From positions 2,678,396 through 2,742,395 of the forward strand of contig VFFE01007128.1 in the NCBI GenBank assembly GCA_008921705.1: a stretch of DNA of 64,000 nucleotides, read 5' to 3'. Source of the DNA: Burhinus oedicnemus. Taxonomy: Eukaryota; Chordata; Aves; Charadriiformes; Burhinidae. How positions within the stretch are numbered: position 1 is the stretch's first letter; the number at the start of each line of letters is the position of its first letter. Positions 10,371-22,345 of this stretch are shown here, in pieces. The position numbers were made by a program, and so were the translations under genes. The notes under the pieces were generated by a model. The model made no database searches, was not told the origin of the DNA, and saw only the letters and a list, made by a program, of their open reading frames with translations.

Positions 10371-13300
10371 TGTTTTGTTTACTGGGTCTTTAACTTGCAG
10401 GTAGAGAAGAGAGGAAGGAAACAAGTACTGCATTCAAATTAAGTTAGCAGTTTGAAAAAGTTATATGCAAAAAACCCCATTTATAATGTAAAGCTGAAAT
10501 TCAGAAGTTATATATGAATTACATTGTACTCAAAGCATCATATGGTGACTCCTGCATTTTCATTCCTCTGTCAGTCAGGTCACAGAATAACATTAGAAGT
10601 ATTGTTTTTGTTGCTGAAGATTCACTTTCTTAAGCATTACAGAAACATTTTCCACTAATCTGTTATGGGAGACGCAGGAGACTGAAATACTGAAAATTCT
10701 TGGGGACCACTAATTTTTGTGTGATTTTCCCTGATTCTGCTTTGCAGGAAAAATGTTTATGAATTATATACTGACTAATCTGCTCTATTTCTGAGGCACG
10801 TGAAGAATTCTGTCCTGTCTTCTAACATGCATACAAAATGTATTTTGTATTATTCACATACTCTGCTTGGATGCCTTAGTGCATTCTTGTGATTTATGGA
10901 CAAACCATATTTTGGTATTTGAAAGAGATTATTTTCCATATCCTCCTATTAAGAATACATCATCTGAAATGATCAACAAAAAAACTTAAAGCTGTATCTA
11001 TTGCTATCAGAGGGAAAACAGGATGTTGTTTCCATCCATGCCCCATGTTAAAATTTACAGCAGTTCTCCTGGCACTGGTAGGAGAGGAACTACAGGAGCT
11101 CACCATGGTAGTTTACTAAAGGCTTGGAACAAAGCTAGATTTATGTGTCTTCAAAACACACATTGTTCTGGTAAGTGCTCCTTAAGCGCTTAACTGATTA
11201 ACCAGTGCACTTCCAGGACACTGAGATTTCCATGGATGTTCATGTCTCTCACAGCTTAGGTGCTTCTTAGAAAAAACAGAGTATCTTCTCAACATCCTTA
11301 AAAGTAAAAGGAAATAATTTTAGGAGAAATCAGCTAAGTATCCCAGATAGAAAGCGGTAGGAATTTATTAAAGCTGAGTCAGCACTTGTGGTACTGCTGC
11401 TTTGTTCTCAGACTTGCAGTTAACAGTGTTCCTTATTTACCTTATTCTCCCCTCTCTTGCCAGTCTTCTTCCACCTCCATTGGATGCAGGCCAGCAGAAA
11501 CAGTTGTTCCTTATAAGGGAGCTTTAGGAAAAAGAAAGAAAAAGGGTGTTGAACTTAGATTTATTTATTGTTGTTGCTTGACTTTTCTCCTCTGGAGCAC
11601 AGCTTGAATTCTTCCATGAAGGACATTCTCTGCACCATGTCTGACAGTCTAAATCTGGCAACACACTACCTGCCCTCTAGGTGTATGAAAGACAGCAGGA
11701 TAGGTCCTCACCTACCAGAACTAAGATTCTCTAAAATGAGAAGACCCGTAAATAAGGGATTATGGGATCAATGTCTCACAGCACTCCTTTTTTTGTTTGT
11801 TTTTGTGTCAGCAAAACCCAGACCTTCTGTGCATCCACATATTCTGTCACTCCAAAGTGGAGAGAATTGAACTGGTCTTGGAAAAGATGAAAAGTTGCAG
11901 CTTCCTGACGAGCTGGATTTTACTGGATTTGGAGACACAACAGTCATAAAGATTCAGCACTCCTTTTGTTGCTTTCATCTTCTTCCTACCTCCTAAATAT
12001 ATAGAGAAATAGCCTTTGAATTTAGCTCTTCATATATTCCACATGGAAAGAACAGGGTCTTTCGGGGGTGTTAAATGGGATATATAACATCATGAAACAT
12101 GTTTCTCAGGTTGAGTTAATGGGCAGGCTTAAAGGTTCTCTTTGTGACTCTGTAAGACTCTGCCAGTGAAGCACAAGCTATTTTGTTTGAGTATTTGCCA
12201 AGTCTGGTTTTGAATATGGCCTTTTGTTGAAAGACACATTATGGGTGAGCAAAAGATCAGTTATTGGCTCTGAAAGTAAGTAATTTTTAGGGTTACATTT
12301 GCATCTTACATACTAATTAATTTTTAGCTATTTTAAGACGTCAAACTGAAAATACTATTATCTGGCTTCATGAGTTGTTCCTTTATTTAGGAATTATGAA
12401 TTTCAAAAATAAATATTTGGAATGTAGATATTGTAGTGTTTTATAATGATAATATTTTTCATGTCTTAAGATGGTAGAAGAAAAGAGACAGTATGTTAGT
12501 ATTCTGATAATACAATGGGTTGAATTTTCCCAATGAAAATTCAGATCTCAAAGTCTCTTCCTAAATCTCCCATAGAAATCAGTTCCATGGAATTTATTAA
12601 TTCACATCTCACATTAGAGCTAGACTTCTTAAGAAAAAAAGTCAGTAAAAATGTATTATTCAAAGTTACTGTCTAATATATGTTATTCAGCATATCCCCC
12701 AAATGGAATGCTGTACACTGGGAAATACCTTTTACTGCACTGCTTTTTTTTTTTTTAAATTAAGTGGGTCACATAAGTTTTCATGTGATATTTCAAAAGA
12801 TATATGGTATTTTAAAAGATATGATAAAAGCACATCTTAAACTGAATTGCAGTCATAGTAGGCAAATAGAGGAATATCTGCATACCAAATTGGAATTGGC
12901 AAATTCCTATGTCCTTCCTTCACAAAATTATCATTTTAATAGAAATTCTAAAAATGTTAAGGAAAACAGTACAATTTTTGATATTGAAAGAACATCTTTG
13001 AGATATTTCTTCTCAAATTTATCAGTCATTTGAAATAGATAGGCGAAACCATAAGATTAGCTAGCCAGATAAACAGTGTATTGTAAACAGAACTTTTGCT
13101 CTAGAATCAAATCTAGGGTTAGCCTCATTAGTCATCTGCTCAGCCATAAATTATTGTTATTCTGCTTCAGCTTGGCTTTTTCTCTCTGCGCAATCTAAAT
13201 CCAATGCAGACACATTTGTTTTGCTGTTCATAAAGGCAATATTGCCATAAAAACAAGCAATTCACTACTTGTTACTTGTGTTCTGCCATTCTACCTGGAT

Positions 13301-13851
13301 TTGTTATAAAAATGAATCCCATTTCAGATTTTTTCATATGAATTTAGACAATTTAGGCCTCTTTTTCTGAAAATACTAGCTAAAATGATTAAATAGAGTA
13401 TATACTTTGTCCTAAGGAAGCACTGAAATTACTTTAAATTGTCCAAACATCTTGATGTGAGATATCATTTTCAAAAGTACTGTAAATAATGGATTTTGCT
13501 TCCAGCGTTCATATTGGTAAGCAAAAGTTGCTAGCAATACCATTATTTGAGCTTCTGTTGCAAAGCAAATAGAAAATAGCATTTTTTAATGGCGAAAGAG
13601 ATTTATTTCTTAAATAATACTAAAAAATGTTATTTGTAAATAGGATATGCTATTGAAGAAAAGCTGCCAATAGCTATACAGAAGACGCATCTTTTCTTTC
13701 AACTCTGCCCTCCCTTTCAATCCCGTTTGCAGAAAACAAATGTTTTTGTTCCTTGTGCACTGAAGTTTGGAGTGGAACTCATGGGTCTCCATTTTTAAGT
13801 CACTTTCAAAATGCACATAAGTTTCCATGGGAGAATGGCATTTCTAAAATT

Positions 13852-13900
13852 GCAGAATCACAGAAAGCTGGGATCTTGCCAGTCATCCAGTCTAAACAGT
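13852..13900 (-). repeat. Possible CR1 3'-tail remnant
   Basis: GCAGAATCACAGAAAGCTGGG followed by GTCATCCAGTCTAAAC has the order and spacing of the reverse-complemented CR1 tail. It is only about 50 bp and diverged, so a chance resemblance is possible. Confidence 0.4.
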
Positions 13901-14463
13901 AAAGTATTACAGTGGCACACCAAAAAATATCTGTTCAGATATGGTATTTGTCACTTCTGCAAAACCATGACATATGTTTGGAATCTTCTGGGAAATTAGA
14001 AAATCCCATGCTATAATCAGTACTTTGGGTGATGTTTTCCTTTGTCCTGTAAATCTGCAGTAACAACTGCCTTTGCTTCAGTTTAAGACAGAGTAGGTAA
14101 ATCAGAAACACATGAAATACCTTTCTCTAATTTTTCAGAAGTGTTTTGTACTCCTACAGTTGAACTGTTACGGTTGTTATATGCAAGTGTACACAATTTT
14201 TTTCTGTACCTCTACAGTGTGAAATGTATATTGACTCCACTGAACAATATTATATCATAAACAGGTTGAAGGAGAGCCTTCCGTTAACTTGGACACCGAA
14301 TAGTGTACTTAGGAAGATGAAATAAACACCATTTAGTGTCATACATAAATAACTGTGGAAAAAATATGATAGAATCTTTGTGTTAGGGAGGTATTTTTCA
14401 GAACTGCAGACCTGGCTATTCAGCATATCTGAATACGTGGTGTTCTTACTGTAAACTCTGTAG

Positions 14464-14465
<2 letters not shown>

Positions 14466-14496
<31 letters not shown>
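14466..14496. repeat. Poly(T) tract, 31 bp
   Basis: An uninterrupted T run. No retroelement body was recognised beside it. Confidence 0.9.
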
Positions 14497-17400
14497 CTTG
14501 TAGCATTAATGTGTGGGAAACAAGATTTTTCATCAATAACAGCAGCATTTAGCCAGACCTTTAAAAATTCCCTTAAAAGAAAAAAAAACTGTCACAGTGT
14601 TGGTTTGCTGTCTTTTTCCTGCTGGAGACCTAAGGTTGAATTCTGAGTTGGGTCACAAATGAAAGAGCCGTTTTATGCCAGTCACCATCTGTGCAGCATC
14701 ACAACGTTACCATACATTCTAGCATCATTCAGAATGCTATGAAATCAAAGTTGCAAAGACACACATCCTTGCCTCAGTAGTGAGATGTACTGATAGTGCT
14801 GCTTGGGAACACCTAAGCGGTACTACTGCACAATGGTTCATTCTGTTACTGCTTCGCTTATTAAAAACGGATTCTCATCTCTTGCATCTGAGGAAATGAG
14901 ATCACAATTTGGCCCCATAACAGTGAAATAACTCATTTGCTACCTAATCTGTTACTCCATTAAGCACCAGTATACCAACCAGTCACAGATATAATTCCCT
15001 AGTTCTTGTTTTAATCCTGCTACACTTTCAAATGTTCTTCTAATGTTGGAGAATTTTTCTGCATGGAAATATAGTTACATCTTTAAGTTGAGACCATGAA
15101 ACATTGCATCTGGCAACAGTGATTTTGAATACCTACAGATAGATTGCATTAAGCTAACTTTGCTACTGAAAACTGACAGGGCTACAATTATGCCTTCACT
15201 AGATCTGCAAAAGCAGAGCAGGGAAGCAGCATTTGTAAGACTGCTTTGTGCCAGATGGCACACCATGTCAGAAAAATCTATTTGAGCCCTTGTGTTCTTG
15301 CATTATAGCCAGCAGATTGTCAGCTGGCATAAAGTACAGAAAGTGTGTAATTTAACTGACCTTGTCTCTATAGGAATTGATTCAGAATCAGAGGATCAAA
15401 CTATTGATGTTTTGACTTGGGAAGGCCATTTCCTTTTTCCTTCTCTCTCTCATACAAGATGTATCAGTGATTGATAAGGACTGCTGCAAAACTTGTTCTG
15501 AAATGTGAATGATTTGTGAACTTGAAAGACATGCCATTTTAACAAAATAACACTCTATAATACTGCTTCTCAATCCTATGACCTCAGATACCTAGAAGTA
15601 AGTTTCTTTGGATTGCAAATTACAAAATACATCTCTATTATTGTTATGGTTACATGCTAGAAACCATGTATTTTCAGACTGTGATCTTGAATTCAAACTT
15701 CAGACGCAAAATCAGGCTGTTCTGTAATTGATCGACAAACTTCCCTGGGTAAGCCACTTCCGTCTGAAGACCCAAAGCACATTGTCACCTAACAGTGTGG
15801 CCAGTAAGCACCAATGTTTCAGTTACCTTAAGGCTCTTTCATTAACTTTCAGTTAATTACAAAACATCAGGTAATGCACTCACAGGGGAACTGTTTGAGA
15901 ACCCTCATGACTGGATATGTAGGGAGGAAAAAGCAGCTCGGTCTCTCCCCACTGGCACAGCTTGCTTGGGTGCACGCTCTTTATTACTTCATCTTGTAAC
16001 AGGGAGAGATGCTCAGGCTATCCATTCCTCCCACGGCTGCACCCTGGTAGAGTTCTGAGAGAGCCCTACCTTGGATTGAGCAAAAGTTTGTTAAACCCAA
16101 GATATTTAAAATGAAATACTTCAGAATCAATGAACCAATGCTTTCTAAGTAACCAGCAACATATAATGGTCTCTTACGGAACCCACCTAAAAGTCTGAGG
16201 TCATCTGTCAAACCAGTCACTAATGTTTGTTCCTGTGAACCACTCATTTTTTGATCATAACCAGTTAAAATCAAATTTTAAATAAATTCAAATGAAATAA
16301 AGAGTGCTACTTTAATTGTATCCCCTGATTTCTTCCAGTGCTTTATTATTTAAAAAAAAAAATCAGGCAGACTGTTGCTTTCCAGGAAATATAGGACACT
16401 TTTTTTTTACATCTCACTGTTTATGACTAGAATAACACTGCAAACATTTTGAGCTGCCTTTGAGCCTGGCAAGTGTTCAATGCTAATGCAACTTATGAAA
16501 TCAAACCGGAGGTATAGCTGTCTCCTGAACAGGATGCAGGTAAACAGAAAAAATCCAGCTTTAAACTTACATCTTTCTGAGTGCTTTACAGTACAAACAT
16601 GAAAAAGTATTTATTAGGATAGTCAGAAACTTCTAAATATATATTACTGGCAATGCCGTCTTCATTGTTGTCCAAATGTTTCACTTTGTCAAGCAATTTT
16701 CCTTTCATTTTTGTTTTAGTAAGCAGTTAAACAATAAGTGAATAACAGCTTTTTAAAATACATTTGTTTTTCTTAGATCTCTAGACCTTTTCCAGTTAAT
16801 GAAAGTCTAGATCATGCAGTGAATTAATGAGTAAAAAAAAAAAGAAACCAACCTCTACCTCTGCACACTGTTACCCTGCAGGCAAAGCCAGACTGAAGGA
16901 TATTCATTTCACTAGCTTTGGGATAAGTTTATAGTTCCTAGTTGTAATATTTAAACTGTAGTAAGTAAAATGATTTTAATGGGAGTTCTGAACATTGTGC
17001 ACTTGCATGCCAAACCTTTATTTGAATACAGGTGACCACATTTTGCTCACTGTCATAGCACTACAGTGTTTCATAGAGATGATGCCAAAATCCTGTGTAT
17101 TATTTTGCTTTGCCTTTTTTTACTATTGTACAATTTATGTTCCCAAACTCATGTTTAAAAACATTAACTTTTCTATCTGCGATATCCCTAATCCTTCAGT
17201 TCCCATTTACTATAAATGAATTAGCATGAAATAATTTTTTTCCTTTTCATTCTATCTGTGGCTATTTTTTTATCTTTAGATCTGTGTTGCAATAGTGAAT
17301 CTAAACTTACTCATTTCTCTTGTCCTTACCACTATGATAGATCTATAATTTGATTCAAATGCCAGTTTTTCCACTTTTAGACTACTGTTTCTATGTCTGT

Positions 17401-18590
17401 AAGAGTACATCTTAGCACTCTTGCTTATTTTGAATATGCTACTGTATCCATGTTATCCAAAAATAAACTATGCCCATGTAGCACTTTTGAGGTCCATTTA
17501 AAAAAATATTTCTAGTTATACAAATCAAAACTGAGTATTGCTTCTGTAGACAAATGCATGTAGAAATTCATAAATGTACTGTGGGCCACCATAGCAACAC
17601 TTACAGGAGGACAAGATCATTTCAAATAGCACTGAATTTCAAGCTTGGCTGAAATCTTGCATTGGGATTCTACACATCCTTTCAAGGTAAAACAGGACCC
17701 CCCCTTTTGGTATCTTTGCTTGCTAACTTTCTGTGATTAGAAAAATTTAATTAGCTGTTAGTTAACAGATGAATCAGTAGACTTTAATTACCAAGTGGCT
17801 GAACCCATTTCTATCTTTCGTAATGAATTTTCTGATTATTTTTTATTATTTTTTGTCTCAATTTTTTTACTAGTGGGTTTTTTGGTTTGGTTTTTTTTTT
17901 CATTTTAACCCTCTGCTCCCTATTCATTAATTTTTATCTCACATAGGTCCATAGCCACCTTGCTAAGCACTGAAGCGATACTTTTTTACTTAGTTGTGCT
18001 TCTTACAATAAAAGAAACGTGACCTTCTGGATTATTTAAACTGAATTTGCTGTGGCTCTGATCTATATAAACCTCAGTTGTGTGGACATAACTAACTTTC
18101 CTGAAAGTCTGAGACATGATTAACCATGATATTCCTTATCCTACTCATCTTTATTAATGAGGTCCGCAAACATGTAGGCTTTGTTACAGTGTTCATCTGC
18201 AAAGCAGGGTAAGCACTGTATGTTTTTCCATATGCGAAACTGTTGGCTGAAGCAAAAGCTAACTAGAACTGGCTTTTAGGTTATGCTGACTAGACAGTAA
18301 TTTTGTTATTTTTTCTTTCTCAACAAAGCTTCAGTGGAAGTGCTAAGCAAGTGACAGTATATATCAAATCCATTTTTCTACTTTGTGGTATGTCTAATAT
18401 TGTAACATTAAAAAAATGGGTTGCATTTTCATGAGCTTCATAGTTTTCCAGACCAGAAAGGATTATTAAATGACCAGTCTGGTGTCTTACATATTGCAAA
18501 CAATTAAATTTCAGTTAGTTTCCCCTTTATTAAGCTAAATCCATTACTTAATCAACCAACAGTTTATTCTGTAATTCTGAATTGGAAAAA

Positions 18591-18720
18591 TCACAGAATC
18601 ACAGATTAATTTAGGTTGCAAAGGATGTCTGAAGATCATCAAGTCCATTTCCCTGATGAAAGTATGTCAAGCTTGGGCTGCCTTCAGCTAATTTCACAAG
18701 GCCTCAGTCCTGCCCTTCTA
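18591..18720 (-). repeat. Old CR1 3'-tail fragment
   Basis: TCACAGAATCACAGATTAAT, TTTAGGTTGCAAAGGATGTC, then GAAGATCATCAAGTCCATTT follow the reverse-complemented CR1 3' end closely. Downstream, 'gcttgggctgccttcagc' fits the usual continuation loosely. It is an old minus-strand insertion of which only the 3' UTR end remains. Confidence 0.7.
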
Positions 18721-19989
18721 GGCTTGTTACCAACTTGTAAGACCTTGGGACAGCAGTGGAATGGCTTTGTGTTACTGTACAGCTAGACGGGAACAAACTA
18801 TACCTCCATGCTCAGAGCTGATGTTAGCTCTAAATGAACAGTCTTTGGCTACAGTGAGTAGGTGCTGACTGTGCCACAGTGTATTCCGCCTCTCAGCAAG
18901 ATTTCTTCCAAACTTGTAAAAGAGTAATGTTGAAAGAGAATTCTGTTTCCAAGCTATTTTGGTTGTTTTATTGAATTTCTAGGAATCCTCAGTTATTGCT
19001 TGACTAAGAAGTAAGAAAAGAAAAAACTGCCTACATAAGCAAATGTAAAATTGTTCTAGAGAATTATTTCCCTGCTGGAGATAAGAAAAAGTTTCTCTTG
19101 TGTTAGACAAATATGTTAGGAGAGATTTGTTCCCAGACTAAACTAATCACTGGACAACCTGGAACTTTTCATAGCTCCTATATGATCATAATGCTGATTC
19201 TGGACTAAATAACATTTTTAACACCTACAAAAAAACCTTATGTTCTTTTTTGAATTGTATTTTTTGGGGAAGAGGTGGCCTAAATTCTTATGTGGTCAAA
19301 CCTTTCTTTGAAAGCATGGCCCTTAAAATTTTTTAAAAATCCATATCTCCTGGTGTGATTTGTTATTCTCCAAGTTCTGTTTCTCTAAGTGTTCTCTTTC
19401 ATATAAGAGTAATGAAATCAGTTTGGTTTTATCCACTGTTGTAAGATGTAAAAGCCTCATTTCACCTTTTGGGGATTTTCTCCATTCCGTAAAAATCCAA
19501 GCTTTATATAACAGGGTTAAAGCAGAAGAAAATCTCTCAACTCTCTTTAGTAGTCCTATTCTCCTTGAGTCAGTGAGCCTTCCATGCCTTTAAAAAACCC
19601 TCTACTGTTTGTTGCTTTAACATATACTTGCTTGATGCTCTCACTTATCAGATATAATTGTGTTTAAAACGAGTGGTTCATTTATCATTTACACTTGAAC
19701 CTGTGACGAATTCATACCAGTGCATCCGGAACACTGTCGTAGTTCTGACAACAACCAAGACATCAGTGACTTCAGTTCTGACCTAAGCAGGAGAAAACAA
19801 GGTGGGAAGAGTCCCCACAGGAAAAAAAGTATCCGTAGTTACAGAGGGGCATGCAGACAACTAGTGGATCAGGGTAACACTTTGTGTTTAATCCTATACT
19901 TAGAAAGCCTAATCTTGACTGCAACGTTTTTCTAATTAGAAGCCAATTTCAGATCTTCACTTCCTTAGAAAAAAATTCTTAAAATGGTG

Positions 19990-20037
19990 CAGTCCCTTGA
20001 TTATAATTATTCATTCAGTCCCTTGATTATAATTATT
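19990..20037. repeat. 26-bp tandem duplication, two copies
   Basis: A 26-bp unit beginning CAGTCCCTTGATTATAATTA at 19990 recurs at 20016, with the first 22 bases identical. It looks like a recent local duplication. Confidence 0.9.
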
Positions 20038-21639
20038 TACAATAGAGTTTGCAGTGTATTACAGAAGCTCTACTTAAAGACACAGTTATATCGTCAGTCC
20101 TATTGAAACCATTTGAAGACAAAAAGGTAAGTGGTACCTTTTTTTACCTTGTTCAAGATGTGCTTTTTTTATTATTTTGATAAACTTATTGAGATTTAAG
20201 AGATTCCTTTAGGTTAAATCTTCATTTAGGAAATGAATTAAAAACAAAAAACCTGCTGGGCCAACTTGCCAGAGTTTTCAATTCAGCAGACTCCAAAGGA
20301 AGAAGGTCTTCGGGTTGTTGTGGCTGTATTCACAAAGGGCACCAGTACAGGGAATGACACGTACTGCTTTTCAGCTCTTGACCCTCAAAGCTGAATCCAA
20401 AATCCTTTCTTAGGGGCCTACACAATGCAAAAACACGGTGACAAGTAAGTGGCTTTGACTGACAGATGTGATACATCTGGTAGATGTGTCCTTCATCCTA
20501 TTGAACTAAGGCATTCAGGTGACACTGGCAACACATTGCTTACTGTTGCTTTCAATTCTGAAGGGACTAAAGCTTGTAAGAGATGTTCAGCCCTTCTGAA
20601 CCCAGCAGAACTTCAAGCACGTAAGTATTTTTGCTAGCAAAATGTGCCTCCATAGTTGGATGGCTTTGGAACATTTTAGGATTTTGAGACACTAGGGCTT
20701 GAACTTATCTACCAATTCCTATCTGTCTTCTATCTTTTCTACATCTAACCTTAATTTTTAAACATATTTATTGCCATACAGTATGTTCTGTCTTTATTCT
20801 TCATATCTGACTCTTCTTACTTAAACTTAATTCCTGTTAGCATAGTTTAGAATTTAGTTTTGTATTTCTTGTTATGACCATTCTCATTAGCTGTCATAAA
20901 TTGTTCTAGCACATACTTTGTAAGACAGTAAAATTTATTTCATTTCTCTTTTCCTTTTGAATAGTTATGTATTTATCTGCCAGATTGTTTGCAAGTATAG
21001 CAGTATAGCATATTCAAAATATTCCGTTTCCTCCAAGATTTCTGTATTAGGTTTATGTGGCAAGGTTTTGGTAGCGGGGGGCAGGGGGACTGTAGGGGTG
21101 GTATGAACACACCTTAAGCTACATCCATAAAGGAATAGAAAAAACCTCAACTATTAAAAAAGTAGTGTCCTTTGTAGCAGCAATTTCTAAGTCACGTTCA
21201 ACATTTCATTACTGTGGTAAGTACTTTCAGAGTCAACAACTGTTTCTTTGTTTCTTCCAGTGTGACTTAATTCTAATGAGCTCGGTGATTTGATATTATG
21301 TTCCCCACTCTTGAAAGTTAGCAAAATGCAGTTAAGAGAACTTCTACATCCTTTAGAAGCTTCATCCCGGTGGCAGGAAACTTTCAATTAGGTTTTAAAA
21401 AATATGTCAATAACTGGACATGAAAGCAAGTGTTTAAGCCCTTCAGCTTACACTGAAGATCAAACATTTAAAAATACAATGTTTTATAAACAGAATAATA
21501 ATGGACCTACTGTCAGTTGATCTGCCAACAACTTTTCAAATGTTTGCATTTGTTTCATGTTTGAAAACCAAATATAGTAAGATTAAATACCTTATTATTG
21601 TTTTATATTTTGAAAGACAATGCTGTTTACAGGGTATGG

Positions 21640-22160
21640 ACATTTAAGGACAAGCCTACTGGGCCAAACCAAATATCCATGAAGACCAATATCTTGTCAT
21701 TAACTGTATTCATGAAGTGGATGCCGAGGAAGAAGTAGGAATTGGGTAGACATAGGCTTTCGCCTAATACTTTCGCAGACTCTTTGCACCTGAGCATCTG
21801 CAATGGCCTTTGGCAAGGAGTTCCACAGCTCTATTACCCATTGCAGTACTCATTTTATTGTTCTGAAACAGGATCCCACCTGCTTAGTTAGTGGGTTTTC
21901 GAATTGCAGTAGACAATATGATGAACATCTGAGACACATACAGCCTTTACGTTACACTTACTATCTTGTACTTTTATCATATCCCTCCATGATATCTTTT
22001 TCTCAAACTGAACAGTCCTACTTTACTTAATCGCTCCTAGTAAGTAAATTATATTTTTGATCACCCCTCAGCTCTTCTCTGAACCTTTTCCAGTCCTAGT
22101 TTACATTTTTTGATATAGCAGATAACAGGACCAGCACGGTGAACCATAACGCAGGGTTTT
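21640..22160 (-). mobile_element. Ancient CR1/L3-like LINE 3' region
   Basis: On the plus strand the landmarks run in the order of the reverse-complemented 3' region of an old amniote CR1 group, well preserved in turtles and crocodilians: 'ctactgggccaaaccaaatatcc' (tail), 'ggcaaggagttccacag', 'tatcatatccctccatgat', 'tcaaactgaacagtcctac', 'tcttctctgaaccttttcca'. The last three correspond to the end of the pol region and the earlier ones to the 3' UTR. Divergence is high and the frame is destroyed, so the insertion probably predates birds. The family assignment is from memory of the repeat consensus; the exact subfamily is not claimed. Confidence 0.72.
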
Positions 22161-22229
22161 AATTCTTTTGGCCCTTTTCTATGCCAAGTAATATTCTACT
22201 TCTCTAAGCAATACTAGACATTTCAATCT

Positions 22230-22345
22230 GACTTGTAATCTTTCTGTGTTATAATTTCCTCATCTCTAAAGCCGGGATAACTTAAAATACTTCTCTCACG
22301 AGACTGTTAAGAAGATTAATGGGATTATTTTACTCTTACTGACAT
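22230..22345 (+). repeat. Probable MIR/L2-like ancient SINE fragment
   Basis: 'taatttcctcatctctaaag', 'ccgggataac', 'acttctctcacgagactgtt' and 'aagaagattaatgggatta' follow, in order and spacing, the 3' half of the MIR element (TTTCCTCATCTGTAAAATGG ... CTCACAGGGTTGTTGTGAGG ... ATTAAATGAGAT). It is strongly diverged. MIR-type elements are rare but present in birds. It sits about 70 bp from the ancient CR1-like fossil. Confidence 0.55.

Larger units (their letters stand above)
10371..21639. other. Intergenic, no gene seen
   Basis: About 11 kb of A/T-rich DNA between the two genes. Inside it I recognise only short old CR1 tails (13852-13900 and 18591-18720), a poly(T) tract (14466-14496) and a 26-bp tandem duplication (19990-20037), listed separately. 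No exon with family resemblance was found. A 96-codon minus-strand frame at 15984-16274 is discussed under findings. Confidence 0.55.
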
